From the NCBI RefSeq assembly GCF_016919175.1, contig NZ_JAFFPU010000063.1, positions 5,999 through 69,998 of the forward strand: a stretch of 64,000 nucleotides of DNA, in the 5' to 3' direction. This document shows positions 1 to 12,679 of the stretch, one piece after another. Source of the DNA: Leptospira ainlahdjerensis (GTDB lineage Bacteria > Spirochaetota > Leptospiria > Leptospirales > Leptospiraceae). The notes beneath the pieces are model-generated. The model saw only the letters and a list, made by a program, of their open reading frames with translations, did no database searches and was not told the DNA's origin. The stretch's first letter is position 1. Every line of letters begins with the position of its first letter. The translations under genes were made by a program, and so were the position numbers.

Positions 1-924
1 TAAATTAGAAAATTCTAATGGAATTTTTTTGAGAGGAGAATAGATCATTTCCAGAGTTTCCAGATTCTCCAATTCGAAAATACATTTAGGAATTTCCGTG
101 AATTTGTTAAAATTCAAATCCAAATCCGTTAGATTTTTGAGTTTGCTTAATGTTTTCGGAAGATCGGTAAGATAATTCGCGTTCAAAGACAGGTCGGTCA
201 GCTGTTCTAAATCTCCGATCGAATCGGGAAGAAGAATCGGAGTGAGACCTTTTTGTTTTTTTCCGGAATGATGGTCTTCCCGATTATAACTCACCCAAAG
301 AGTTTCCAGAAACTTTAAAGACCCGATACTCTTCGGCAATTCCTTCAGATCCTGATTGTGTTGGACGTTCAGACGTTGAAGATTGGAAAGTTTTCCGATC
401 GATTCCGGAAGAGACTGGATCGCGGTCCGTTCGATACTCAACCAAGTCAGGGTTTTTAATTCTCCGATAGATTCCGGTATGGATTTTAAAGACGGACTTT
501 CTTTGATCTCAAGATGATTGAGATTCTTAAAATTTCCGAGGTTCTCCGAAATGGAAGTCACATTCTGCAACTCCAGATGTTTCAACCAATCCAATTGAAA
601 AACTTCCTCTAAGAGTTCGGAAGAACCCTGCACGTTGATACTCAAACGTTCACTCTTTTGTTTTTTTGCGTCGGCTATCAACTTCAGATCGAAGACGTTT
701 GTATTTTTGATCGCGATCGGGACTTCTTCAAAACCTTCTTTGAGTTTTGAAGTAATCAACCGATCCGCTTCCTTTTGACAGAGTTCTGCGGAGGTAAACT
801 TTTCGGTCGTAGATTTCGGTTCTCCATATCTTTGCCCTTGGCGAACCGTGAACGTTTTTACGTTAGTTTCGATCGACCAGAATTTTTCCGATTTTCCTCT
901 ATGATAGATAAAGTTGCGTACCAT
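1..924 (-). CDS. WGR domain + leucine-rich repeat protein (3' end beyond window)
   Basis: Reading the minus strand from the ATG at 924 gives 308 open codons that run off the window start, so the C-terminus is missing. Residues about 5-80 look like a WGR domain (FWSIETN, then YGEPKST, then a conserved CQKEAD helix), a nucleic-acid-binding module known from PARPs and bacterial regulators. From about residue 110 the protein is leucine-rich repeats of roughly 23 residues (pattern LPxSIGxLxxLxxLxLxxN). An in-frame TAA lies 11 codons upstream of the ATG, which fixes the start region. WGR-LRR fusions are known in Leptospira; their role is unknown. LRRs suggest protein binding. No signal peptide is seen, so a cytoplasmic location is likely. 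Confidence 0.8.
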   Translation of the reverse strand, partial: MVRNFIYHRGKSEKFWSIETNVKTFTVRQGQRYGEPKSTTEKFTSAELCQKEADRLITSKLKEGFEEVPIAIKNTNVFDLKLIADAKKQKSERLSINVQGSSELLEEVFQLDWLKHLELQNVTSISENLGNFKNLNHLEIKESPSLKSIPESIGELKTLTWLSIERTAIQSLPESIGKLSNLQRLNVQHNQDLKELPKSIGSLKFLETLWVSYNREDHHSGKKQKGLTPILLPDSIGDLEQLTDLSLNANYLTDLPKTLSKLKNLTDLDLNFNKFTEIPKCIFELENLETLEMIYSPLKKIPLEFSNL

Positions 925-1393
925 GAAAATAAGATTCCCGAATTTATAATTTGTTTATCTCCGCCCCAAAAAATGAAAATGAGACGGACCACAAACGGAC
1001 AACAAATCGAATTGTATTTTTTGCAGGCAGAAACCGGAGAAATCCAAAGCACGGAATCAATAACGACACTATCGATTTTTAAAACGATATTCAAATTTTA
1101 GAAACTATTCCCCTTCGTCTCTTCGATTCCCAAGAGAGGATGCCACAAAACAAAGCCGGATTCTATCAAATTACCATCCATTTCGATTTTTAAGAAACCT
1201 CAAACCTCGAATTCACTCCTTCGACAATACTTTATAAGTAATCCTCTGCCATATTATAATGTCAGAAGAATAAATCAGAAAAACGGATACAATGACTGGA
1301 GCCTTCAGAATTTTGTTTCCTAAGTCTTTGATTTCTCTGTTTGAAATTCGAACTCAAAGAGCATTCAGAAATTCTGAATTACGAGTAAACCCA
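925..1393. other. intergenic region, no convincing gene
   Basis: Divergent spacer between the WGR-LRR gene (minus) and the peroxidase operon (plus). Short open frames here overlap or shadow the WGR N-terminus and have no ribosome site or recognisable product. It presumably holds both promoters; a TATAAT-like hexamer lies near 1255, but no well-spaced -35 is obvious. Confidence 0.5.
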
Positions 1394-2404
1394 ATGAAAC
1401 GTTTTGTATCGATCGCATTTTGTATTTTCCTCTATTTCCTATTTTCCGTTTGTAAACCGAAAGCGGAAGAGCCTCCGAAGGTAAACAAACCGGCTCCTAA
1501 AATCGTTTATCCGTTTCCCAAAAACAACGAACCGACTCCCGCTCGGATCGAATTGGGAAAAATTTTATTCTTCGATCCCATCGTGTCCGGTTCCAATTGG
1601 ATCAGTTGTGCGACCTGTCACAACCCCGGCCTCGCTTGGACGGACGGCCTTAAAACGGCCGTGGGTCATAACATGAAAGTTTTGGGAAAGAACACACCTA
1701 CGATCGTTAACTCCGCATTCGGAAACAAGATGTTTTGGGATGGAAGAGCCGACTCTTTGGAAGACCAAGCCTTAGGCCCCGTCTCTTCTCCCGATGAAAT
1801 GAATCAGGATCCGGACGAACTCGTTCTCGAACTCCAAAAAATCAAAGGTTATCAGGAACGTTTTGATCGCGCTTATCCAAGCGAAGGTATCAACAAAGAA
1901 ACGATCGCAAAGGCGATCGCAAGTTTTGAAAGAAGTATTCTTTCGTTTCAATCCCCGTTCGACGCCTGGATCCAAGGCGACAACAAAGCGATTTCGGAAT
2001 CGGCACAAAGAGGCCACGCCCTTTTTCAAGGAAAGGCAAACTGCAACGCCTGCCATTTCGGAAATAACTTTACGGACGACGGGTTTCACAATATCGGAAT
2101 CAAATCCAAGGAAAAAGATCCGGGCCGTTTCAAATTGGTTCCCGTCAAATCGATGAAAGGCGCCTTCAAAACCCCAACTTTGCGGGACGTCGCTCTCACC
2201 GGTCCTTATATGCACGACGGAAGTTATAAGACCTTGGAGGAAGTGATCGATCATTATGATCGAGGAGGAGACGATCGCTCCAATCTGGATCCGAATATGA
2301 AACCGCTCGGTCTTACAAAACAGGAAAAGGAAGATCTAACCGCGTTTCTGCATAGCCTCACCGGAAAAAAGGAACCGGTGCTGATTCCGGAACTTCCGAG
2401 ATAA
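1394..2404 (+). CDS. di-haem cytochrome c peroxidase (MauG/CcpA family) lipoprotein
   Basis: About 336 residues. An upstream start at 1292 is possible, but the ATG at 1394 begins a typical signal peptide (MKRF... hydrophobic core ...LFSVC20) that fits a loose spirochaetal lipobox. Two c-type haem sites are visible: C72-A-T-C-H76 and C217-N-A-C-H221. Near the end is the family segment GPYMHDGS. The family reduces H2O2 to water in the periplasm with electrons from small cytochromes or cupredoxins, and both kinds of donor are encoded just downstream (cupredoxin after 102 bp, then cytochrome c). A second paralogue lies at 45393-46382. Peroxidase function is inferred from family; MauG-like oxidation of another substrate is possible. 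Confidence 0.85.
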   Translation: MKRFVSIAFCIFLYFLFSVCKPKAEEPPKVNKPAPKIVYPFPKNNEPTPARIELGKILFFDPIVSGSNWISCATCHNPGLAWTDGLKTAVGHNMKVLGKNTPTIVNSAFGNKMFWDGRADSLEDQALGPVSSPDEMNQDPDELVLELQKIKGYQERFDRAYPSEGINKETIAKAIASFERSILSFQSPFDAWIQGDNKAISESAQRGHALFQGKANCNACHFGNNFTDDGFHNIGIKSKEKDPGRFKLVPVKSMKGAFKTPTLRDVALTGPYMHDGSYKTLEEVIDHYDRGGDDRSNLDPNMKPLGLTKQEKEDLTAFLHSLTGKKEPVLIPELPR

Positions 2405-2506
2405 ATCCAAAACATGCAAGAAGAGTTTCAAAAATTTAGAATATTCTATTTTACTTATTAATAAAAACAGATTCTTAAAATATAAAATCAATCCAGGAGC
2501 GTCCCA

Positions 2507-2827
2507 ATGTTTCGTCGAATTTTAGCATCCTTCTTATTCGCGGTTTGTTTGGCGGGAAGTTTATCCGCCGTAGAACACGAAGTCGGTCAAAAAGAAAAGA
2601 AGTTCACGGTCGAAAACCTCAAAGTCAAAGTCGGAGACGTCGTGAGTTTTCCAAACTACGATTCCTTCTTCCACAATATCTATTCCTTGTCATCGGAAAA
2701 GATTTTCGATTTAGGGTCTTATTCTCAAGGTCAAACCAAAAAGGTTAAGTTTGACAAAGCGGGAAAAATTCTCGTGGAATGTGCGATCCATCCGGGCATG
2801 AAGATGACCATCGACGTGCAACCATGA
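2507..2827 (+). CDS. small periplasmic cupredoxin (plastocyanin-like)
   Basis: 106 residues with an AGGAG ribosome site 8 bases upstream. Residues 1-21 are a Sec signal peptide (...AGSLSA). The mature part has type-1 copper ligands in order: H56, then C92-A-I-H95-P-G-M98, the compact CxxHxxM loop of plastocyanin/pseudoazurin-like proteins. It is a likely one-electron carrier in the periplasm. It sits between the di-haem peroxidase and the cytochrome c gene, with which it overlaps by 4 bases (ATGA), so it probably passes electrons within this operon. Copper binding is inferred from the ligands. Confidence 0.85.
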   Translation: MFRRILASFLFAVCLAGSLSAVEHEVGQKEKKFTVENLKVKVGDVVSFPNYDSFFHNIYSLSSEKIFDLGSYSQGQTKKVKFDKAGKILVECAIHPGMKMTIDVQP

Positions 2828-3180
2828 GAAAAATCGAAATTCTTACTTGGATTCTTTTTTTATCCTTGAGCTCGAACCTTTCGGCTCTGGACGCAAACGA
2901 TAAATCCGTAATCCGAGGGAGCATCGTATTCAGAACCTATTGCGCCCTTTGTCACGGCGAAAACGCGGACGGAAAAGGTCGTCTCGCCGAAGGAAAAGTT
3001 CCTCCTCCGGCGAATCTCACCAAAACGTTCTTAAACGACGCGCAAAAGGAAGAGATCATTCGCAAGGGAGGAATGGGAGTCAATCGTTCTCCATTTATGC
3101 CTCCCTGGAAGGACGAACTTTCCAACGAACAAATCAAAGACGTAATTTCATACATCAACTTCATTTCAAAAACGAAATAG
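2824..3180 (+). CDS. small monohaem cytochrome c
   Basis: 118 residues from the ATG at 2824, which overlaps the cupredoxin stop (ATGA). An N-terminal signal peptide (to about residue 21) precedes one c-haem site C40-A-L-C-H44. M92 in the FMPPW segment is the likely sixth ligand. This is class I cytochrome c (cbb3-subunit-III/cytochrome_CBB3 style). It is a likely soluble or loosely anchored electron carrier serving the peroxidase encoded upstream. An earlier in-frame ATG at 2779 lies inside the cupredoxin gene and lacks a signal peptide, so it was not used. Confidence 0.88.
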   Translation: MRKIEILTWILFLSLSSNLSALDANDKSVIRGSIVFRTYCALCHGENADGKGRLAEGKVPPPANLTKTFLNDAQKEEIIRKGGMGVNRSPFMPPWKDELSNEQIKDVISYINFISKTK

Positions 3181-3205
3181 AGGTTTTAGGAACGTTCAAA
3201 ACAAA

Positions 3206-4918
3206 GTGAATCCACTCAGCAATCTCAGCATCAAATCCAGACTCAGACTTAGTTTCGGAACGATTATCGCCGTTTTTATAGCTTCGTCAATCGTGATCGC
3301 GACGAGCACACTCGCTTATAGAAAGACGATTCGTTCCATGATGGACAACTCGCAACCTAAGTTCCAACTCCTCAATCTGACATTGGAAAAGATCATTCTC
3401 ATCGAGTTAAAAATCTCTTCCAAAGTATCCACCGTCGATTCCCTTCTTTCGGAGGAGGAATACAACAAAACCCAGAAATTATTCGAAGAACTAAAAAACA
3501 ATCTCGATCAATTTAGAAACTATCCCCTAAACGAATTGGAAACGGAGAATCTAAACATACTCAAAACACAACTCGATCGATTCTTTCAATTCAACGAAAC
3601 CATACATCGCCTTTGGAAACAAAATCAAAGACAAGAAGCCCAGATTCTTTACGTTAGGGGAATTCATCCTTTGAGCGAATCGATGCGGGACACGATCAAA
3701 AAATGGGTTGAATTCGAGAATGAAACTTCTCGACGAAGCGGAGACGACGCGGATTCCCAACTTACCTTTTCCCTGTATTTAATCACAATTCTCACTTTGT
3801 TGTCCTCCGCGGCGGGAATCTTTTTCTCCAAATCCATCATCCGATCGATCACACTCCCTCTCAATAAAGCGATCGATCTCGCATCCGCCATCGAAAACGG
3901 AAATTTGAATACGAAAATCGAAATCGAAAGTTCCGATGAAATGGGAGAATTGCTAAAATTTCTAAAACGTATGGAATCCTCCCTTCGGGAGATCATCGTA
4001 GAAGCCAGAATCTCCATCTCCAGTTCCGAAAAGACAAGCCGCGAATTTTCCAAAGTCTCCAAAGAATTTATCGAAACTTCGGAAACACAGGCTAACAATT
4101 CCCAAAACGTAACGGATCTGATCGATCGTCTCAGCGATCTTGTCGAAAAAAATACTTCGATCATTCTGCATTCCGCGGAGCATCTTAGGAGTTTGGAAAA
4201 AGAGATTCAGAAAAATCTAATATCTTTGGGAGCTGTCACCAATTCCCTAAACTCTTTTACGATCAAGGCGAAAGAATCTTCCGAAACCGCGGTCAAAGGA
4301 AGGGAAAAAGTGGACGTGGTTCAAAAATCTCTCGAACAGGCGAAAACCAGCGTTAGAAGAATCAAGGAAACCCTCGAAAAGATCGGAGAAATCTCGAACA
4401 GAACCAACATGCTTGCGTTAAACGCTTCGATCGAAGCCGCGAGAGCGGGCGAACACGGAAAAGGTTTTTCGGTGGTCGCGGAAGAGGTTTCCGAACTCGC
4501 GGATCTTACGATGAGAAACACTCGTGAAATCAAAGACCTCATCGAATCGACCCGAGTGAATGTGGAACTCGGAGACGGAGAGATGAGCCAATTCTCGGAT
4601 TTTTTCAAGACGATCCAATCCGATACTTCCTTTATGGCTCAATTCAGTTTTCAACTTTTGGAAGACATGCGGAACCAGGAGGCAAGTTTGAATTCCTGTT
4701 CTACGAAGATGCACGACATCGCTGGGAATATTACGGATTTGGAAAATTCTTCTTTGGAAAATAAATCGGCTTACGATTCGATTCAGAATTCGGTGCGGAA
4801 TCTTTCCAAGGGCGCACAATTGATTTCTTCCGGCTCTCAAGAAATCGCGTCGGGCGCTAAACTTTTGGATAAACAATCCATGAGGGTGAAATCCTTGATG
4901 GAAAAATTCAGAGTCTAA
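3206..4918 (+). CDS. methyl-accepting chemotaxis protein
   Basis: 570 residues with a GTG start 25 bases after the cytochrome c gene. Order: first membrane helix (about 14-37), a roughly 150-residue helical periplasmic sensor like the four-helix-bundle MCP domain, second membrane helix (about 188-210), HAMP linker, then a long cytoplasmic coiled-coil. The coiled-coil carries the conserved hairpin tip ([21 protein letters not shown], near residue 400). It signals through CheW/CheA to the flagellar motor. Being the last gene of a redox operon suggests it senses a redox-related or respiratory signal, but no haem or flavin site is visible in the sensor. Ligand unknown. Confidence 0.9.
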   Translation: MNPLSNLSIKSRLRLSFGTIIAVFIASSIVIATSTLAYRKTIRSMMDNSQPKFQLLNLTLEKIILIELKISSKVSTVDSLLSEEEYNKTQKLFEELKNNLDQFRNYPLNELETENLNILKTQLDRFFQFNETIHRLWKQNQRQEAQILYVRGIHPLSESMRDTIKKWVEFENETSRRSGDDADSQLTFSLYLITILTLLSSAAGIFFSKSIIRSITLPLNKAIDLASAIENGNLNTKIEIESSDEMGELLKFLKRMESSLREIIVEARISISSSEKTSREFSKVSKEFIETSETQANNSQNVTDLIDRLSDLVEKNTSIILHSAEHLRSLEKEIQKNLISLGAVTNSLNSFTIKAKESSETAVKGREKVDVVQKSLEQAKTSVRRIKETLEKIGEISNRTNMLALNASIEAARAGEHGKGFSVVAEEVSELADLTMRNTREIKDLIESTRVNVELGDGEMSQFSDFFKTIQSDTSFMAQFSFQLLEDMRNQEASLNSCSTKMHDIAGNITDLENSSLENKSAYDSIQNSVRNLSKGAQLISSGSQEIASGAKLLDKQSMRVKSLMEKFRV

Positions 4919-4923
4919 GTTTT

Positions 4924-5822
4924 TTACTCCGGTTCCCGATCCTTCCCTACGGATTCCGCCAAGATCAGTCCCGCAAACACGATGGAACATCCGAAAACTC
5001 GGATCGGACCGGAGACCTCGCCTAACAAAAAATAAGCGATGATGGTGGAAAATACGGGTTCCAGGGAAAAAATAATTCCCACTCGTGTCGGTGAAACGAA
5101 TCTTTGAAACTTAGTCTGTAAGAATGTGGTCAACACCGAGGCCAGAAGTGCGTTGTAGAGAACCCCAGGTATCAGACGCGCGTTCAAATCCAGTTTCAGT
5201 TCTTCCCACCCGCTGAAATGCAGAACGATCACCGAAACAAACGCAAAAAGACCGGCAGTAAAGGATTGGTAGAAGACCGACACTCCGATCGGAGTTTGAG
5301 AGCTCACACGATCCATCTGGATGATATAGAGCGAAAAAAAGAGTGCGCCGCCTAACGTGATCCAGTCGCCGCTCGCAATCTGCAACGAACCTTCCTTTCC
5401 GGATTCTCCTAAAAATATCAGACAAATCCCGGCGAAAACGACCAGAGCCCCGAAAAGATTTCCCTTGGAGGGAATTTTTCGTTTAAGAATCGCCTCTAAA
5501 AACGGAGTAATGACGACTAACGTTCCGATTATAAAAGAAGATTTTGTTGCCGTGGTTGTCCTGAGCCCGACGGTCTCGCAGGCGAATCCCAAAAACAAAA
5601 ACATTCCCAAAAAAAAGGCTCCCGGATACCAGAATTTGCCCTTTCTAAATTCTTTCCAAGCAAAGGGTAAAAAGATCAGACTCGCGATTCCAAAACGTAA
5701 GGCTAAAAAAACCGAAGGGGAAGTATCCCTGAGCCCGAAAATCGTCATCGTAAAAGTTCCGCCCCAAATCAGGGTGCAAAAAACCAGGGCTGCTTCGTTG
5801 ATAAATTTACCGGAACGTAACA

Positions 5823-5823
<1 letters not shown>
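4924..5823 (-). CDS. EamA/DMT-family transporter
   Basis: 299 residues, about ten hydrophobic helices arranged as two EamA repeats (for example [19 protein letters not shown] at the start of repeat 1 and [30 protein letters not shown] in repeat 2). The family exports metabolites or amino acids in the inner membrane; the substrate cannot be read from sequence. Its ATG shares one base with the stop of the M14 carboxypeptidase gene (TGATG), which indicates translational coupling. It converges on the chemoreceptor gene with only 5 bases between stops. Confidence 0.88.
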
Positions 5824-7349
<1,526 letters not shown>

Positions 7350-7504
7350 TCGTTTCTAAGACTGGAACTACTTTGCTTTCATCCGTTTCAGAATCCAGAT
7401 ATTTTTTGCCCTCGATACGAAAGCTCCGATCGATCATCCGTGCTTGTTTTCACCGGAGCAAAAACCATCCGATCAAAACAGATCCTGAACCAAAAGTTGG
7501 GAGG

Positions 7505-7730
7505 AACTGCGACGAGAATCGTCCTTACAGGAAAAGGATTTTTGTTAGAGTTCCTACATAGGAATTTTTACTTGCAAAATTAGAATTTTGTGATAGAGGA
7601 AAGTTTCCGGAATCTTCCCCGCCACCCACCCCTCCACCCGAAATTTGGGTGGGGCGCGCGACTTTTACGGAAGAGTTGTCGTAGTTCCGACAAATTATCT
7701 GAAGATCCAGACAACTTGTGGATAAGGATA
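7505..7730 (+). repeat. dispersed intergenic repeat, copy 1
   Basis: About 225 bp that align closely with 32160-32380 in the same orientation. Shared blocks include the CAAAATTAGAATTTTG palindrome (7575-7590), 'GTGATAGAGGAAAGTTTCCGG', a CCC..AA.TTGGGTGGGG block, 'GCGACTTTTACGGA' and 'TCGTAGTTCCGAC'. It fills the non-coding gap 7350-7952 between two divergent genes. No open frame is conserved between the copies, so it is a non-coding element. Confidence 0.8.
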
Positions 7731-7732
7731 TG

Positions 7733-7825
7733 CCCGAAATTTGGGCGGAGCGCGCCGCTTCACGGAAGGTGCTTCGTAGTTCCGACAGATTCTTCTTTGG
7801 ATTCAGGATAAGAATCTGGATCCCA
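7733..7825 (+). repeat. tandem half-copy of the dispersed repeat
   Basis: The CCCGAAATTTGGG block at 7637 recurs at 7733, a 96-bp offset. It is again followed by a GCGC..ACGGAA block, CGTAGTTCCGACA and a 'GGAT' trailer. This looks like a diverged tandem duplication of the right half of copy 1. No coding capacity. Confidence 0.6.
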
Positions 7826-7952
7826 GAAGGAGTTCTCCTCGGCAGCCCGCGGATCGGGGGAATTTTCTCTTGATTTGTCCGTTTCCTTTTCCAGTCTATC
7901 CTCAACCTAAAGGATTCTTTATAAGAGAATTTTTTAGGACAGGAACCCTTCA

Positions 7953-8837
<885 letters not shown>

Positions 8838-8838
8838 T

Positions 8839-9930
<1,092 letters not shown>

Positions 9931-9940
9931 TAAAAACCGA

Positions 9941-11518
9941 ATGATCGGGAAGTTCAAAAAGGAAATCGTACTCGTTACGATTTCCTTTTTTGTTTTTCTG
10001 ACTTCGTTTAACAATCAACCGCAAATTTCGGATATCGTGTTCAACGCCGATATCCTCTATCCGGCGGTTCTCTATCAGGATATCGTTACGGATGGAAGCT
10101 CTTTTTTCGGCTGGAGCCTGACCCCTTCTCCGTATTTTTTTCCGGATATTGCGTTCTTCTTTCTAATCAAACTTTTTATAGAGGACGGAATCGTAAGCCT
10201 ATACCTCGCTTTTTTTATTCAGGCGCTGACGCTTCTGGCCGCGCTTTTATTTTTTGTGAGCTCCGGAATCGAATCCGCAGAAGACAAGATTCTCGCTTCA
10301 AAAATTACTCTTATCATATATTCTATTTTTTTAATTTACTTTTCTCTGGATTCTTATTTTTTTCCGGTTTTCGGATTTGTCGCCCACGGAGGAGCGCTCG
10401 TTTTTTGCCTACTCTCGGCGGGCCTTTTATTTTCCGAAAACGAACGCGGAAACAAGTTTTGGTTTTTGTTCGGAATCCTTCAGATTCTTTTGATCGCATC
10501 CGATCCGTTGTATTTATTTTATTTTTCATTTCCATGTTTGTATTTTTTGGGATCAAAATGGAAAAAGAAAAAAGAACCGGAAGATCGAAATTCTTTTTTT
10601 CTATCCCTGTTTATTTTCGGGATCGGCGTTTATTTTTATAGGAGTCTTACGAAATCGGATCTGATTTTTATTCCCACTGGTTATTACAAGAGAGAATTTA
10701 CGGGAGACTTTTTTTCTCCTCTTTGGATCACGTTGCAAAACCAAATAGCAAACAATCCTTATTCTTTTGGAGCTCTGATCGTTCTTTATCTTTCGCTCTG
10801 GATTCTCATCCGATTCTCAAAGAGTAAAAGAAATACGGAAGATCCGTTTCAGGAACGGTCTATTTTTCTCGTCGAAAGTGTAATCATTTCTTCTTTAGGA
10901 ATTTTGATTTCGGGAACAGTCTCGGGAATTTTCCAGAAAGAAGGAGTTGCGATTCGTTATCTCTTGCCGTTTCTTTTCTTTTGGATTCCTCTTCTCATCA
11001 TCGCACTTTTTCGTTTATCAAGTTTCGGTCCAAAACGGATCCATCGAGGACTTGAGTTTCTTTTTTTGATCGTAGTCGTATGCTCTTTTTATCGGGGGGA
11101 TTTAAAACCGAAAATGTATCAAGATTCCCTAACCTCTTGTCTGGATCAAAATCGAAAAATCCACTTTTTATCAAGAGGACTTTCCAATTTTTGGGATTCA
11201 AGAAGAATCCGAATCTTTTCACGAACCGATTTACGAGTCGATAACTATCTGGAAGACCTGCATCCTGAATACTGGCAAAATTCCTGGAATTGGTTTACAA
11301 AAACTCCGAACGAAGAATATAACTTCGCCGTACTTCCGGGTTTGAATAAAAATAAATTAAAAAAAGAATTCGGAGAACCGGATCGGAGCATATTCTGCGA
11401 GAAACATGAAATTCTAATATGGAATCCGGATTCAAAGGAAAGGTTTATTCAATTTCGGAAAAAGAAAACCGAAGAGATTGAACTCTGGCATAAACTCACG
11501 GGACGAAAGCCATTGTAG
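9941..11518 (+). CDS. polytopic membrane protein of unknown function
   Basis: 525 residues, 10 bases downstream of the lipoprotein. About ten hydrophobic helices cover residues 10-380, followed by a soluble C-terminal region of roughly 130 residues with tryptophans (HPEYWQNSWNWF). The layout resembles membrane glycosyltransferases of the GT-C/ArnT/PMT type: an early loop with acidic residues (NADILYPAVLYQDIV) after helix 1, then many helices. No diagnostic motif settles it. Function left open. Confidence 0.7.
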   Translation: MIGKFKKEIVLVTISFFVFLTSFNNQPQISDIVFNADILYPAVLYQDIVTDGSSFFGWSLTPSPYFFPDIAFFFLIKLFIEDGIVSLYLAFFIQALTLLAALLFFVSSGIESAEDKILASKITLIIYSIFLIYFSLDSYFFPVFGFVAHGGALVFCLLSAGLLFSENERGNKFWFLFGILQILLIASDPLYLFYFSFPCLYFLGSKWKKKKEPEDRNSFFLSLFIFGIGVYFYRSLTKSDLIFIPTGYYKREFTGDFFSPLWITLQNQIANNPYSFGALIVLYLSLWILIRFSKSKRNTEDPFQERSIFLVESVIISSLGILISGTVSGIFQKEGVAIRYLLPFLFFWIPLLIIALFRLSSFGPKRIHRGLEFLFLIVVVCSFYRGDLKPKMYQDSLTSCLDQNRKIHFLSRGLSNFWDSRRIRIFSRTDLRVDNYLEDLHPEYWQNSWNWFTKTPNEEYNFAVLPGLNKNKLKKEFGEPDRSIFCEKHEILIWNPDSKERFIQFRKKKTEEIELWHKLTGRKPL

Positions 11519-11585
11519 AGAAATCTGAACCGTTCTCAGCCAATCTAATCATTCTTCTACCCAGAACTTCGGAATGTTTCAAAAG

Positions 11586-11599
11586 TCCGGAGCTCCGGA
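11586..11599. other. perfect 14-bp palindrome TCCGGAGCTCCGGA
   Basis: Lies in the 179-bp gap between the membrane-protein gene and the acetoacetate-decarboxylase-like gene. It could be part of a transcript-end hairpin or a protein-binding site upstream of the next operon. No T-run follows, so it is not called a terminator. Confidence 0.35.
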
Positions 11600-11697
11600 A
11601 CCAAAGACAAAAGAACCATCATTTTTTCGTAATTTTCTTATTTACAATATTTTAAGTTTCTAAGAAACCATGAACCCCGATCAAAACAGGAGAACTC

Positions 11698-12621
11698 ATG
11701 GCAAACTACGTTATACGCGGCGGAGAACAGGAATTACCTCCTCCCTATCAAATGAAACAGGTGGAATTTTATTCTTTTTGCATAGAAGGAAATCAGAATG
11801 CGATTCAAACGATTGTGGATCGTGATTTAAACGGTCCTGCCAACGGTTCCGCCCACTATTCAGTATTTACCGATAAATTATTTCTTGTTTTTGCGAAACA
11901 ACAATATCTGGTTCCCGGAAACGATTGCGGTTGGGTGGAAGAAACCGACGTCGGGTTTTGGATTCCACTTTTTGCAAAAGATCCTCTGAGAATCCGTTTT
12001 TATCAACCTTATCTTTTTGTGGACATTCCTACTGCAATGGCGACGGGAAGAGAAATTTATGGGTTTCATAAGATCCACGGCGATTTTCAAATGCCTTCTT
12101 TGCAAGTTCCTCCGGAATACTTTTCGGTCGATGCGATCACACCGCGCGGAAAAGATCGACAAGCCATATCCCAAAGAATGTTCACTCTTACCTGTCCTCC
12201 GGGCGGTTCCCAAAAAAAAGAATCCTATGACGACTTTTCAAAGATCGGAAGTAAGTTTGCGGAAATTCTTTTTGGAGATCCTTCCAAGATCGCAATCCCC
12301 GGCATGGGACTCGTCGTCAACCTATTGGACTTCTTATTCTCTCCCGAATTGGGAATGGTCTTCCTAAAACAATTCAGGGACGCCGCTGACCCGACCCTGG
12401 CGTGTTACCAGGCGATTGTGGAAGCGAGCAGCAACGTAACCCATTTTCGCAAAGGAGGACTTTTAGAAGGCAATTACGTCTTAGATCTTCTGGACAATCC
12501 GTATTTTCCTTTTATCACCGACTTCGGTCTCAAAGGGACCTCAGTTCCGGTCCAATTCGGAATCTGGTGCGATTTCGATTTCGATTTTTCTCCGGGAAAG
12601 ATTATTCATAAAAATACATAA
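11698..12621 (+). CDS. acetoacetate decarboxylase-superfamily protein
   Basis: 307 residues with a GGAG ribosome site 5 bases upstream. The region ATGREIYGFHKIHG (residues 115-128) matches the ADC signature GRE..G.PKK. The Schiff-base lysine position is kept as K125, but the neighbouring lysine that lowers its pKa is I126, and proline is H124. The protein is also about 60 residues longer than classical ADC. It may therefore be a cyclase/dehydratase-type ADC homologue rather than a decarboxylase. It leads a three-gene cluster with an FAD oxidoreductase (58 bp downstream) and a giant signalling protein, suggesting work on a lipid, terpenoid or polyketide-like substrate (inference). Confidence 0.7.
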   Translation: MANYVIRGGEQELPPPYQMKQVEFYSFCIEGNQNAIQTIVDRDLNGPANGSAHYSVFTDKLFLVFAKQQYLVPGNDCGWVEETDVGFWIPLFAKDPLRIRFYQPYLFVDIPTAMATGREIYGFHKIHGDFQMPSLQVPPEYFSVDAITPRGKDRQAISQRMFTLTCPPGGSQKKESYDDFSKIGSKFAEILFGDPSKIAIPGMGLVVNLLDFLFSPELGMVFLKQFRDAADPTLACYQAIVEASSNVTHFRKGGLLEGNYVLDLLDNPYFPFITDFGLKGTSVPVQFGIWCDFDFDFSPGKIIHKNT

Positions 12622-12679
12622 TTTTTTAAGAATATTCTAAATATAATATATTAACATTTCAAATAAGTTAGGTAGAAAG

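Noticed and set aside
775..1101. 108-codon plus-strand open frame
   Set aside because: It overlaps the start of the WGR-LRR gene on the other strand, lacks a ribosome site and has no recognisable domain.
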